Of a stretch of 64,000 nucleotides of DNA, positions 25,138 to 34,310 are shown one piece after another. The notes beneath the pieces are model-generated. The model saw only the letters and a list, made by a program, of their open reading frames with translations, searched no databases and had not been told where the DNA came from. How positions within the stretch are numbered: position 1 is the first letter of the stretch; every line of letters starts with the position of its first letter. This DNA is from G963665215 sp963665215 (lineage in GTDB: Bacteria > Chloroflexota > Dehalococcoidia > Lucifugimonadales > CAUZJF01). Both the position numbers and the translations under genes were made by a program. The DNA lies in assembly GCA_963665215.2 (NCBI GenBank), contig CAXXWW010000017.1:248001-312000 (forward strand). The letters are read 5' to 3'.

Positions 25138-25166
25138 GTAAAAATTCGTGCACCTAATGTGTCAGG

Positions 25167-25241
25167 TGGAGCGGGTGGCGGGATTCGAACCCGCGACATT
25201 CTGCTTGGGAAGCAGACACTCTACCCCTGAGTTACACCCGC
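25167..25241 (-). tRNA. tRNA-Gly (anticodon CCC)
   Basis: The minus strand begins GCGGGTGTAACTCAGGGG, has anticodon arm TCTGC-TTCCCAA-GCAGA with CCC at 25209-25207, T arm CGGGTTCGAATCCCG, acceptor CACCCGC with discriminator T, and an encoded CCA (25169-25167). All arms pair. Confidence 0.96.
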
Positions 25242-25443
25242 TCAGACCAGTGCATATCGCTCGCTCACACGACAGCAGCACCCAAATCCTATCAGGATCG
25301 GGGGCGACCCTCAATATGCCTCGAGGCCATCTACACTGGTCCCCCAAAACATCCGCCGGGTCCGCCCCAGGCGGACGGGACCGCCTGCCGAGGGCTCATC
25401 AGTCTATCACGCGCCGGTTATACTGTTGATAACTACCCGTTAA

Positions 25444-25473
25444 TAGACTGGGAGCCCGTACCGATTCTATAAT
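25444..25473 (+). promoter_or_regulatory. candidate promoter of the small membrane protein gene
   Basis: TAGACT (25444-25449) and a perfect TATAAT (25468-25473) are separated by 18 bp, 37 bp before the ATG at 25510. The rest of the 25242-25509 region shows no gene. Confidence 0.5.
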
Positions 25474-25509
25474 GGGTGGTAGACCGTAGCGCCTTGGGTG
25501 GAGACCCCC

Positions 25510-25725
25510 ATGCTGAGAGTGCTGGCCCGCGCCTCTTTGTTGACCGCCATCTTGGCGGCCGCATCGCTGGTCTTTGCAGCTCAATTGATAGTGTCAGCCC
25601 TCATCCTGGCGACCGTCGGCCTGACGGCCGTGGCGCTGGTGATTGGACCCGATGGGGCGCGGGAGCGCGGAGGCGACGGCTCCCCGAGTGAGGCCGAGGG
25701 CCCTGCTTCTCCAGTTGTCCGTTGA
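25510..25725 (+). CDS. small two-span membrane protein
   Basis: The ATG follows GGTGGAG. The 71-aa product has a hydrophobic N-terminal half with two probable spans (LARASLLTAILAAASLVFA and LIVSALILATVGLTAVALVI) separated by a short turn, and a polar Gly/Glu/Ser-rich tail. No family is recognised. The nearby promoter-like sequence supports expression. Composition alone could mimic this in GC-rich DNA, so confidence is moderate. Confidence 0.55.
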   Translation: MLRVLARASLLTAILAAASLVFAAQLIVSALILATVGLTAVALVIGPDGARERGGDGSPSEAEGPASPVVR

Positions 25726-25895
25726 CCCATGCGACCCTCGACGGTGCTGGCTTGTCAGCCACCGCCGCGATCCCCATAATACGGCCGCGCCGCCGTCCAA
25801 TCGCCGGCCACGGGGCGCCTTGACACCCCTTCAAGTCCACGGATATACTCGCTGCCGTGGAGGGGAAGCGAAGCGCGGTTGCGCCGCGGTTAGAC

Positions 25896-25972
25896 GGGCC
25901 AGTAGCTCAGCCGGTTAGAGCGCAGTCCTGATAAGACTGAGGTCCCTGGTTCGAGTCCAGGCTGGCCCACCA
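25896..25972 (+). tRNA. tRNA-Ile (anticodon GAT)
   Basis: The sequence starts GGGCCAGTAGCTCAGCCGG, has the anticodon loop CTGATAA with GAT at 25930-25932, the T arm CTGGTTCGAGTCCAG, acceptor CTGGCCC with discriminator A, and an encoded CCA. All stems pair. Confidence 0.97.
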
Positions 25973-26042
25973 GCCTCCATTCATATCCCGAGTGCCGGGC
26001 AATCCCCAAGAGCCTCCACCGAGCGGCGGCGCGGAGCGTCGG

Positions 26043-27014
26043 ATGCAGATCAGAGCGCTTGGCAAGGACGGACCTCAGGTCCCCGTGATATGTTTCGGCG
26101 CGTGGCCGCTGGGTGGCGGCTTCGGCGCCGTGCCCGAAGACCGGGCCCTCGCCACCGTGCGGGCCGCCCTCGACGCCGGGATGACGTTTATCGACACCGC
26201 CGAAGGCTATCGAGGCAGCGAGACACTGATCGGCAAGGCCATCAGGCGAAGACGGGAAGAGGTCTTTCTTGCCACCAAGCTATCGGGGAACGACCACACT
26301 ACCGAGCACATGAACCGGGCGATCGAAAACAGCCTGAAGGCCTTGGGGACCGACCACATAGACCTCTACCAGCTTCACCACCCCCAGCCCCAATGGCCGA
26401 TAGGGCAGACGATGGAGAACCTGCTGCGCCTGCGAGACGCCGGCAAGATAAGGTACATCGGCGTCTCCAACTTCTCGGCTGAGCAGACCGAGGAAGCGGT
26501 GCGCTACGGGACCGTACAAAGCTCACAACCCCGCTACAACTTGCTGTTCCAGGATGCCGAGGAGTCGGTCCTGCCGGGCTGCCTTGCCAACGGTATCGGG
26601 GTAATCCCCCACTCGGTGCTTGCAAAGGGACTGCTGGGCGGTCGCTACCGCCCGGGACAGGAATTCCCCCCGGACGACGAGCGGCACTACTGGGCCCAGT
26701 TCCACGGAGAGTCCTTCGAGCGCACATTCAAGGTGACCGAGCGTCTCAAGCAGTGGGCCGCGGACCACGGCCGCGATATCGTTCAGCTCGCCATCGCCTG
26801 GCCGCTGGCCCATCCCGCCGTGACGTCCAGCATCGTGGGAGCCAGGACGCCGGAGCAAGCCCGCCACAACGCTCGTGCGGGAGACTGGGCGCTGACTCCC
26901 CACGACCTGGTGGAGATCAACGAGATACAGGGCGAGCTCCGGCTTCACTTCATTTTGCCCACGCACAGCCCCCCCCGTCCCGGCCACGCCCCGATCCGAC
27001 GGGTAGCTCCTTAA
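26043..27014 (+). CDS. aldo/keto reductase
   Basis: The 323-aa TIM-barrel protein starts MQIRALGKDGPQVPVICFG and carries the AKR catalytic residues: Asp in FIDTAEGYRGSE with the following Tyr, Lys in FLATKLSG, and His in DLYQLHHPQP. The motif RYIGVSNFS and the nucleotide-binding end SSIVGARTPEQ are also present. It should reduce an aldehyde or ketone with NADPH; the substrate is unknown. The upstream frame is open to 25992, but the family N-terminus fits the ATG at 26043. The C-terminal Pro-rich tail (SPPRPGHAPIRR) is not conserved in the family. Confidence 0.95.
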   Translation: MQIRALGKDGPQVPVICFGAWPLGGGFGAVPEDRALATVRAALDAGMTFIDTAEGYRGSETLIGKAIRRRREEVFLATKLSGNDHTTEHMNRAIENSLKALGTDHIDLYQLHHPQPQWPIGQTMENLLRLRDAGKIRYIGVSNFSAEQTEEAVRYGTVQSSQPRYNLLFQDAEESVLPGCLANGIGVIPHSVLAKGLLGGRYRPGQEFPPDDERHYWAQFHGESFERTFKVTERLKQWAADHGRDIVQLAIAWPLAHPAVTSSIVGARTPEQARHNARAGDWALTPHDLVEINEIQGELRLHFILPTHSPPRPGHAPIRRVAP

Positions 27015-27145
27015 GGGGGCCACTGAGCTTCCAACACGGTCGGTCCGCGGGCACGCCAATTGAAGCCGGGGCTTGCCGGCGCGGCACCGCCAGGGCGCCC
27101 GGCGGACGGCTGCTCGGCGCGTCAAGCCAGGGAGGAGTCCCGACG

Positions 27146-27997
27146 GTGCATTCCGGCAGCGCAAATAGCCAGGTCGATGAGGTACTCAAGGGCTCCTTCG
27201 ACCTGCACGTCCACGCCGGGCCTGATCCAGGCCAGGCCCGCCGGCTGGACGCCCTGGACACCGGCCGTTACGCCCATGAGGCCGAGATGGCCGGCTTTGT
27301 CCTCAAGTCCCACCACTACCCGACCGCTCCCCTGGCCCAGACGCTCAACCGCATATATCCCGGCCTTTTGGTAGCTGGCGCCATCGTCCTGAACAGAGAG
27401 GTCGGGGGGGTGAGCCCGGACGCCGTGCAGGCTGCCGCTGACATGGGCGCGCGGGTGGTGTGGATGCCCACCCTCAGTGCCGACTTCTATCTGAAGGGAC
27501 GGGCAGCGGGTCCCGGCATCACATTGACCGACGACGACGGCGCGCTGCTGCATGTTGTCCACGACGTGCTGGACATCGTGCACCACCACGACATGGTGCT
27601 TGCATCCGGCCACGTATCGCCGGAAGAGGCCCTGGTCCTCTTCAGGACGGCCAGGGAAAAGGGCATCCAGCGGTTGCTAGCCACTCACCCCTCGGGCATC
27701 GCCAGCATCGAGGAGATACGTCAGATGGCTGAACTGGGTGCGCACGTGGAGTACACCTTCCTCTCTTGCATGCCCTCCGTCAACAAGTCCACGCCGGCGC
27801 AGATCGCGTCCGCCGTGAGGGACCTGGGGTTTGAGCGCTGCGTGGTGACATCGGACTTTGGCCAGTGGATGAACCCGCCGCCGGCCGAGGGCTTCAGAAT
27901 GGCTATCGCCGCACTGTTGGAGGACGGCCTGAAGGTGGAGGAGATCACAGCTCTCGTCAAGACCAATCCCTTGGACCTGGTCGGGATGGGGGAGTAG
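27146..27997 (+). CDS. DUF6282 family, amidohydrolase-like metal-dependent protein
   Basis: The GTG start at 27146 follows GGGAGGAG. FDLHVHAGPDPG near residue 20 gives the HxH metal ligands of the amidohydrolase superfamily. KSHHYPTAPLA, VVWMPTLSADFY, HHHDMVLASGHVSPEEAL, ATHPSG and CVVTSDFGQW supply further His and Asp residues in the expected barrel positions. The 283-aa length fits DUF6282. The reaction is unknown. The aldo/keto reductase gene lies 131 bp upstream in the same direction, so both may act in one catabolic step series; that is inference. Confidence 0.85.
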   Translation: MHSGSANSQVDEVLKGSFDLHVHAGPDPGQARRLDALDTGRYAHEAEMAGFVLKSHHYPTAPLAQTLNRIYPGLLVAGAIVLNREVGGVSPDAVQAAADMGARVVWMPTLSADFYLKGRAAGPGITLTDDDGALLHVVHDVLDIVHHHDMVLASGHVSPEEALVLFRTAREKGIQRLLATHPSGIASIEEIRQMAELGAHVEYTFLSCMPSVNKSTPAQIASAVRDLGFERCVVTSDFGQWMNPPPAEGFRMAIAALLEDGLKVEEITALVKTNPLDLVGMGE

Positions 27998-28003
27998 CGA
28001 AGC

Positions 28004-28774
28004 TCACGCCCTGCCCCCGCGTCGGCCAAGCCGCCGGGACGCCCGCCTCAGGCCTCCGAAGCGGAGCCTCAGAAGGCCCTTCACGTCCCCGTACGCCGTG
28101 CTCACGATTTTCACCCTGCTGTCCGGGTCGTCGGTCCATTTCACCGGCACTTCCTTGATCCGATACCCGTTTTTGCTCGCCAGGATGAGCAGCTCGGTGT
28201 CGAAGAACCAGCCGTTGTCCCTGACCAGAGGCAACAGCTCTTGCGCGGCCACGCGGCTGATGGCCTTGAAGCCGCACTGGAAGTCGTGCATGTCGAGGAG
28301 GAATACGCCCCTGGGGAACATGCTCCGGACCATGAGACTATAGACCCTGGAGATGGCCTCTCTGTGGAATGGCCGCCCCGCCACTCTGGCGCCTCTCTTG
28401 AGCCGGGAGCCGATGGCCAGGTCGTAGCCGTCGCGCTCGATAGCGTCGACCAGTTCGGCAAAAGCGCCGAGGTCCGTGGACAGGTCTACGTCCATGTAGG
28501 CGAGTACGTCGGCGTCGCTCTCCAGCCAAGCCTTGCGCAACGTGCGCCCGCGCCCTTTTTCGCGCAGGCTCACGTAGTCGACCTGACCATAGTCGCGGGA
28601 GAGCTGTCTGGCCACGTGCAGCGTCGCGTCCGTGGAGCCGTTGTCCGCGATGACGATGCGCCAGTCATAGCCGCTGAGGTCGCCGGAGAGGTAGCGGTGC
28701 AGCGTCGCCAGTCTCGGGGGAAGGGCTACCTCTTCGTTGAGCACCGGGAGAACGATTTCTACCGAGGTTGGCAA
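28004..28774 (-). CDS. family 2 glycosyltransferase (DPM1/DpgS-like)
   Basis: The 256-aa protein begins at TTG with VEIVLPVLNEEVALPPRL, has IVIADNGSTDATL for the nucleotide-sugar site, LAYMDVDLSTDL as the DxD metal motif, and IGSRLKRGA, VFLLDMHDFQCGFKAISR and GWFFDTELLILA typical of dolichyl- or polyprenyl-phosphate sugar transferases. It would transfer a sugar from UDP or GDP to a lipid phosphate at the membrane, though no C-terminal membrane span is visible. It lies 38 bp after purH on the same strand, probably in one transcript without a functional link. The ribosome-binding site is weak, so the start is tentative. Confidence 0.93.
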   Translation of the reverse strand: MPTSVEIVLPVLNEEVALPPRLATLHRYLSGDLSGYDWRIVIADNGSTDATLHVARQLSRDYGQVDYVSLREKGRGRTLRKAWLESDADVLAYMDVDLSTDLGAFAELVDAIERDGYDLAIGSRLKRGARVAGRPFHREAISRVYSLMVRSMFPRGVFLLDMHDFQCGFKAISRVAAQELLPLVRDNGWFFDTELLILASKNGYRIKEVPVKWTDDPDSRVKIVSTAYGDVKGLLRLRFGGLRRASRRLGRRGGRA

Positions 28775-28812
28775 GGTCTCTGGTTTGGTGGAGATTACCG
28801 GCGACGTGGCGT

Positions 28813-30357
28813 CTAATGCTTGAAGTGCCGGACTCCTGTAAATACCATGGTGATGTTTAGCCGGTCGGCCGCCGCGATGACCTCTTCGTCCCTGATCGAA
28901 CCGCCGGGCTGAGCGATGGCGGTGATGCCGCCCGCGGCCGCCAGCTCCACATTGTCCGTAAATGGCAGGTAAGCGTCGGAGGCCAGGGCGCTGCCCTTGG
29001 CCTTGTCGCCCGCGATCCGGAGGGCCAGGTGCACGCTGGTGACCCGGTTTGGCTGCCCCGCACCCATGCCGACAAGGGTCCTATCCTTTGCCAGCACGAT
29101 GGTGTTGGACCTGATGTGCTTGGCCGCCTTCCATGCAAAGGCCAGGTCACCAAGCTCCGCCTCGGTGGGCTGCCGCTCGGTGACGACATCCCACGAAGCG
29201 GGGTCCTCGTCAATGACATCCGCCGTCTGGACCAAGGCGCCCCCGGACACCACGCGCGTATCAAGCACCTCTCCAGTCTCGTTGGACGGCGACACCTCGA
29301 GGACCCTGAGCTGCTTGCGCTTGCGCAGTATGTCCAAGGCCTCCGGTTCGTACCCCGGGGCCACGATGTTGTGGTAGAGTACGCCGCGCATGGCCTCAGC
29401 AGTGGCGGCGGTGAGCTGACGATTGAAGCCCAGTGCGCCCCCGTACGCCGATACGGCGTCTCCTTCGTAGGCCCGCTTGTATGCGACCGGCTGGTCCGGG
29501 TGCACAGCGAGTCCACAGGGCGTAGCGTGCTTGACCAGCGATACCGCCGGCTCCGAGAAGTCACTTACCGCGCGCCATGCTGCATCGGCGTCCAATATGT
29601 TCGTAAATGACATCTCCGGCCCGTGTCGCCGCTCGGCCCTGACGATGCCACCGCTTGACAGCGGGTCCGCGTAGAGCGACGCCCTCTGGTGCGGGTTCTC
29701 GCCGTAGCGGAGCCCGTATTGCCTTTGGTAGCCGATGCTTATTTCATCCGACGACAAGCGGTCGCCGTCTGACAAGTATCGCGATACGGCCGTGTCGTAG
29801 AGAGCTACGTGCTGGAACGCTTTGTGAGCCAGGCCCCTGCGCTCGTCCATCGTGAGTCGTGAGGCCGGCCCGTCGTCACCTGGTCCGCTGGAGAGCCGCT
29901 GGGCCACCCAGTCGTAGTCGGAGGGGTCGACGACGACTATCACGTATGAGAAGTTCTTGGCCGCGGCCCTAATCAGGGTCGGGCCCCCAATGTCGATCTT
30001 CTCGAGGGCGTCCTCGAGGGTAACGCCGGAGCGGCTGACTGTTTCGACAAAGGGGTACAAGTTGACGGCCACCAGCTCTATCGTGTCGATCTGGTGCTCC
30101 GCGAGTTGGGCGGTATGGTCGGGAAGGTCGCGCCGGGCCAGGATGCCGGCATGGACCATGGGGTGAAGGGTCTTGACCCGTCCGTCGAGCATCTCGGGGA
30201 AGCCTGTCACGTCCGACACCTGGGTCACGGGGAGCCCATTTTCGGAGAGAGCGTTGCCGGTGCCGCCGGTGCTTACCAGCTCGAAGCCGTAGTCTACCAG
30301 CGCACGCGCGAACTCGACCAGACCGGTCTTATTAGATGCACTGAGGAGTGCCTTCAC
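28813..30357 (-). CDS. purH: bifunctional AICAR formyltransferase/IMP cyclohydrolase
   Basis: The 514-aa PurH carries out the last two steps of IMP synthesis. The N-terminal MGS-like IMPCH domain has KTGLVEFARALVDYGFELVSTGGT, GFPEMLDGRVKTLHPMVHAGIL and KIDIGGPTLIRAAAKNF. The C-terminal AICAR-transformylase domain has LRYGENPHQRA, LVKHATPCGLAV, KAAKHIRSNTIVLAKD, GMGAGQPNRV and SDAYLPFTDNVELAAAGG. The GTG start follows AGAGGT. Gene order purF, purM remnant, purH, glycosyltransferase on one strand suggests a purine operon. Confidence 0.98.
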   Translation of the reverse strand: MKALLSASNKTGLVEFARALVDYGFELVSTGGTGNALSENGLPVTQVSDVTGFPEMLDGRVKTLHPMVHAGILARRDLPDHTAQLAEHQIDTIELVAVNLYPFVETVSRSGVTLEDALEKIDIGGPTLIRAAAKNFSYVIVVVDPSDYDWVAQRLSSGPGDDGPASRLTMDERRGLAHKAFQHVALYDTAVSRYLSDGDRLSSDEISIGYQRQYGLRYGENPHQRASLYADPLSSGGIVRAERRHGPEMSFTNILDADAAWRAVSDFSEPAVSLVKHATPCGLAVHPDQPVAYKRAYEGDAVSAYGGALGFNRQLTAATAEAMRGVLYHNIVAPGYEPEALDILRKRKQLRVLEVSPSNETGEVLDTRVVSGGALVQTADVIDEDPASWDVVTERQPTEAELGDLAFAWKAAKHIRSNTIVLAKDRTLVGMGAGQPNRVTSVHLALRIAGDKAKGSALASDAYLPFTDNVELAAAGGITAIAQPGGSIRDEEVIAAADRLNITMVFTGVRHFKH

Positions 30358-30506
30358 AGGGACCTCTCGCGTAATCCAGTTGTGGGTGTTGCGGCCCTAT
30401 CAGAGGTGCAGCGCCGCCAGCATAGGCGTTAGCGCGAGGTCACCTGGCGTCCATGCTGGCCCATACACGCAATGCCCGTGGTCTTCTCTACAACCACACC
30501 AGCATA

Positions 30507-30990
30507 TCACAGGATGATGCAACGCTCTTGGGCCGCCGGTATCACCCCGCCGACAACCTTCGCCTCGGGCACCAGCGACGTGATTTCCTCGGCTCGCGAT
30601 GGATCGCACACCATCACCAGCCCCGGTCCCATATTGTACACTCGGTACATCTCGTCCCTTGCCACGCTGCCTCGCTCCTGGAGAACGGGATATATGGGTG
30701 GCAGCACCCAGGCGGCGGTATCAAAGCGGGACCCCAATTCTGTGGGCAGCGCCCCTGGCAGGTTCTCCACCAGCCCGCCGCCGGTGATATGGCCATACTC
30801 TTGACCATGCCCAGAACGGGCCGGCCCAGCGGGTAGTAATAGCCATGGGGCTCCAGCAGCTCGTACCCCGACGTCCTTGCCGAGCTCGGGGTGGAATTCG
30901 TGCAACGGCGATGCATTACCGTCCAGACCCAGTACGTGACGGACCAGCGGGTAGCCGTTGGTGTGCAAGACCCACCCCCTCAGGCGTGCC
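30507..30990 (-). pseudogene. purM: phosphoribosylformylglycinamidine cyclo-ligase, C-terminal remnant
   Basis: The minus strand encodes HTNGYPLVRHVLGLDGNASP then LHEFHPELGKDVG, and after frame changes YELLEPHGYYYPLGRPVLGM and GHITGGGLVENLPGALPTEL followed by GSRFDTAAWVLPPIYPVLQ, MYRVYNMGPG and VVGGVIPA. This is the C-terminal half of PurM (AIR synthetase). The ATP-binding N-terminal half is missing, the fragment begins just after purF ends, and at least two frameshifts interrupt it. A working purM must be elsewhere if the strain makes purines. The position between purF and purH matches common pur operons. Confidence 0.85.
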
Positions 30991-31004
30991 ATCCACGAGT
31001 GTGA

Positions 31005-32411
31005 TCAGACCTCCAGCGCCAGCTTGTCCATCTCAAGCTGGACGGGGATGGGATGGCTGCCTGTAAAGCAGCCCATGCATACGCTGTCCCTGGACACGCC
31101 TATGGCGCGGAGCAGCCTCTCGTGGCTGAGATACCCCAGCGAGTCGGCCCCAAGGAAATCACATATCTCCTCGACGCTCATGTTGGACGCCAGCAACTCC
31201 CGGCGCGTCGGGAAATCGACGCCAAGGTGGCACGGGTACATGATAGGTGGGGCGCAGATGCGCAGGTGAATCTCCCTTGCTCCTCCCTTTCTGAGCAGTC
31301 CCACCACGGGGGGAGTTGTAGTGCCCCGCACGATGCTGTCGTCCAGTACAACGAGCCGCTTGCCGTCGATTAGCTCCGGGAGTGGATTGAACTTCGTCCG
31401 TACGCCCAGGTCTCGAAGCCGTTGGTCCGGAGTTATGAAGGTCCGCCCCACGTAGCGGTTCTTCACCAGCCCCTCGCCATAGGGTATGCCCGACTCCTGG
31501 GAGTAGCCCACGGCGGCTGCGGTGGCCGAGTCGGGAACTCCCATCACCATGTCCGCCTCCACCGGGAACTCCCTGGCCAGCTCCGCACCCATAGCCAACC
31601 GGCTGCTATAAACCAGCTTCCCGCCCAGTATGCTATCCGGCCTGGCGAAGTAGATGTGCTCGAAGATGCACGGCGCAGGACCTCGCTCCGCCTCCCGCCG
31701 GTAAATCGTCTTGAGTCCCTCGCCGTCGATCTGGACCGCCTCACCGGGCTCCACCTCCCGCACGTACGTGGCGCCGATGTGGTCGAGGGCGCACGTCTCG
31801 GAGGCGATGACCCATCCGCCATCCAGCTTCCCGATGCACAGCGGGCGCACGCCCAGAGGGTCCCGGATACCCAGCAGAGAGTCCTTGGTCATCACCGTCA
31901 GGGAGTAGGCCCCCCGCAGGCGGCGCATGCAGTAGGCCACGCGCTCCTCCCAAGTCGACGCCGGTGCGCGGGACATGAGGTGGGCGATGATCTCAGAGTC
32001 GCTGGTCGACGAGAAGGTGACTCCCCACTCGGCCAGCTCCTCTCTGAGCTCCGCCGCATTGACTACGTTGCCGTTGTGCGCCAGCGCGAGCTCGACGGTC
32101 GGCCCCTGGGACAGGATCGGTTGGGCGTTGCTTATGTTGCTGAAGCCCGTGGTGGAGTAGCGGGTATGGCCGACTGCGACGTGGCCCGGGAGCCTAGCAA
32201 GGTCGTCTTCCTGAAGGGTTTGCGCGACCAGGCCCATGGCGGTGTGCACACGTATGCGCTCCCCGTCTCCGGCCGCGATGCCCGCGCTCTCCTGCCCCCG
32301 GTGCTGAAGAGCGTAAAGCCCGAAGAAGGCGACTCGGGCCACGTCCTCTCCCGGCGAATAGACCCCGACCACCCCGCAGGCCTCATTCGCATGGTCGTCT
32401 AGGACCGGCAT
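31005..32411 (-). CDS. purF: amidophosphoribosyltransferase
   Basis: PurF makes phosphoribosylamine from PRPP and glutamine. An 11-residue propeptide precedes the catalytic Cys in ANEACGVVGVYSP, followed by LQHRGQESAGIA, GHTRYSTTG, ALAHNGNVVNA and SDSEIIAHL of the glutaminase domain. The phosphoribosyltransferase domain has the PRPP loop LVVLDDSIVRGTT. Cysteines in PCHLGVDFPT and CMGCFTG fit the 4Fe-4S Bacillus-type enzyme. The ATG follows GCGGAGG. The 468-aa length is normal. Confidence 0.98.
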   Translation of the reverse strand: MPVLDDHANEACGVVGVYSPGEDVARVAFFGLYALQHRGQESAGIAAGDGERIRVHTAMGLVAQTLQEDDLARLPGHVAVGHTRYSTTGFSNISNAQPILSQGPTVELALAHNGNVVNAAELREELAEWGVTFSSTSDSEIIAHLMSRAPASTWEERVAYCMRRLRGAYSLTVMTKDSLLGIRDPLGVRPLCIGKLDGGWVIASETCALDHIGATYVREVEPGEAVQIDGEGLKTIYRREAERGPAPCIFEHIYFARPDSILGGKLVYSSRLAMGAELAREFPVEADMVMGVPDSATAAAVGYSQESGIPYGEGLVKNRYVGRTFITPDQRLRDLGVRTKFNPLPELIDGKRLVVLDDSIVRGTTTPPVVGLLRKGGAREIHLRICAPPIMYPCHLGVDFPTRRELLASNMSVEEICDFLGADSLGYLSHERLLRAIGVSRDSVCMGCFTGSHPIPVQLEMDKLALEV

Positions 32412-32691
32412 CGCATCCTCCGCTGGCCCGGGCGTCTACTTACTCGGAGCTACCCATCACATTTGAGCGCGTCCTACCAGTCCGCATTATATGTCGCCAC
32501 GAAATCGCCGGTCAATGGTGTGAGCCACGAATCATCGGTCGGTCTGCACGTCCCTGGCTTAACCCCGGGCCGGGCTGATTACGATTGGCCTCCCGCGACG
32601 CACAGCATCTCGCTGTCTCATCGCCGACCGACAAGGCCCGAGGCAGCTATCAAGGCGCCGCGGTCGTGTAGGCTGGCGCCGCGCAGACGCC
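32412..32691. other. intergenic region between purF and the MFS gene
   Basis: No gene, terminator with a T-run or known riboswitch is visible. It should hold the purF promoter on the minus strand. Confidence 0.35.
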
Positions 32692-33957
32692 TCAAGATAG
32701 ACGCTCATCCGGCTCGACTCGCTGCCTCAGCGAGGGCATGAGAGCCGCGATGAGGCCGAGGCATAGTATGCCCGCCCCCGCCATGAACCCAATGGCGAGG
32801 CTGGCGGTTAACGCGCTGGCGATCCCACCAACCAACAGTGCCCCGATAGGGCCCACGCCGATAGCCAGGCTGGTCACGCCAAGCGCCTTGCCTCGCATGT
32901 CCTCCCTGGCAACAAGCATCACAATCGAGGACTGCATGGTGCTGAAGCCCGCCGTGCCAAACCCCAGAGCCACAAGCGTCGGCAGTGACAGGAAATACGA
33001 CCTTGATAGGGAGAACAACAGCAGGGCCGTCAGCGCGAACATCGACCCACCGATGAACAGCCGGCCGCGGTAGCGGATGTCCAGGGCCGACGCGATCACC
33101 ACCGCGCCTATCAGGGCGCCTAGACCGGACGCGGCCTGCAGCACACCCATCAGGCCGGGGCCGACGTGCAGGACGTCTCGGGCCATTACCGGGACCAGGT
33201 GCTTGTATGGAAAGAGAAGTAGGTTCATCAGGACGGTTATCAGGAGCGTCGCCCGCAGGGTCGCGTTGCCGGCAATGTATCTCAGTCCCAGCGCCAGGTC
33301 CTCGAAAACACTTGCCCCGCCGCGGCTGCGCATCCCCGGGGTCAGCCTCAGCGGCATCAGCAGTACCAGGGACACGGCGTAGAGCAAGGCGATTGCCACG
33401 TAGGTTCCCGCAGGGTCGACCAGCGTTATGAGGGTACCGGCCAGGATGGGCCCCAGCAACATGCTGGCGCTCATTCCCACGGAGTCCAGCGCTACCCCAT
33501 TGGTGACCCCTGCCCTGCCAAGGAGGTCGGGGATGGCCGAGCGTCGAGACGGCATGTCCAGCGCCCACGCCACGCCGACGACTGAGATCACCAGGTAGGC
33601 GTGCCAGAACCGCTCGGACTCGCTGATCAGCAGCAAGGCCATGGCCACCGCCGATACGAGGCTCACCCCCTGGGCAATCGCAAGCACCCTCTTTCGGTCC
33701 GCCGAGTCGGCAAGAAAGCCCCCGACCATGCCCAGGAAGAACATGGGGGACCAGGCGAAGAACCCCACCAGGGCCACGCGGAATGGCGAGTCCGTCAGCA
33801 CGAGGACCAGCCATCCGAGGGTGGTCATCTGCATCCAGCGCGCGGTGTAGAGGAGTAGGTTGGCCGGCCACAAGAGCCGGTAGTCGCGGTTCTGAAAAGC
33901 GCGGAAGGTCCGGGGCAGATATACCTTCCGGCCGTTTAACGGCGAATCAGTTGACAT
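32692..33957 (-). CDS. MFS transporter
   Basis: The 421-aa protein starts near MSTDSPLNG and soon enters TFRAFQNRDYRLLWPANLL, the typical beginning of MFS_3 (enterobactin-exporter EntS-like) members. Twelve hydrophobic segments can be traced, with the loop motif GGFLADSADRKRVLAIAQG between spans 2 and 3 (the MFS signature GxLaDrxgrkxxl) and DIRYRGRLFIGG in the second half. It probably exports a small molecule using the proton gradient; the substrate is not predictable. The frame is open to 34077 but the ATG at 33957 suits the family. Confidence 0.92.
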   Translation of the reverse strand: MSTDSPLNGRKVYLPRTFRAFQNRDYRLLWPANLLLYTARWMQMTTLGWLVLVLTDSPFRVALVGFFAWSPMFFLGMVGGFLADSADRKRVLAIAQGVSLVSAVAMALLLISESERFWHAYLVISVVGVAWALDMPSRRSAIPDLLGRAGVTNGVALDSVGMSASMLLGPILAGTLITLVDPAGTYVAIALLYAVSLVLLMPLRLTPGMRSRGGASVFEDLALGLRYIAGNATLRATLLITVLMNLLLFPYKHLVPVMARDVLHVGPGLMGVLQAASGLGALIGAVVIASALDIRYRGRLFIGGSMFALTALLLFSLSRSYFLSLPTLVALGFGTAGFSTMQSSIVMLVAREDMRGKALGVTSLAIGVGPIGALLVGGIASALTASLAIGFMAGAGILCLGLIAALMPSLRQRVEPDERLS

Positions 33958-34310
33958 CGAGATACCAGCGGCTATTGTATAGCTCGGCCGCGTGAGGGGG
34001 AAGAGAAGCGCCGGCCCCGCTTGACCGTCGGACTCTTCATGGCGAATGGGCGATACCCGGCGTTCGCTGCTCGACAACCTGACTCCGCCTCGTCCTCCGG
34101 AAAGCTGGAGGACTTCAGGTCTGGCGGTGCTTGAGGACCTTTCGATGCGAACGGGTCATCCCAAGGAACCGCGCACGAGCGCAATCCATCTCACCTTTAA
34201 GGCCAGCGGCGGTCAGAGGCCCGCTTGAGAGGCGACCACCGCAGGGGGTTTTGGTTATAATAGATTAATTGGTGCAGGGCTTCCAATGGCCCTGGTCTTG
34301 GGAGACAGCA
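33958..34310. other. intergenic region with a -10-like element
   Basis: The region separates divergent genes. TATAAT at 34256-34261, preceded by TTGGT, is a good -10 for the gene at 34311, but no -35 lies at normal distance. No other gene is seen. Confidence 0.35.

Noticed and set aside
25162..25347. 61-codon minus-strand frame ending GSNPATRST
   Set aside because: This is the well-known spurious translation of a tRNA gene, here tRNA-Gly.
28097..28816. Long plus-strand frame opposite the glycosyltransferase
   Set aside because: Antisense shadow of the GT2 gene with no independent signals.
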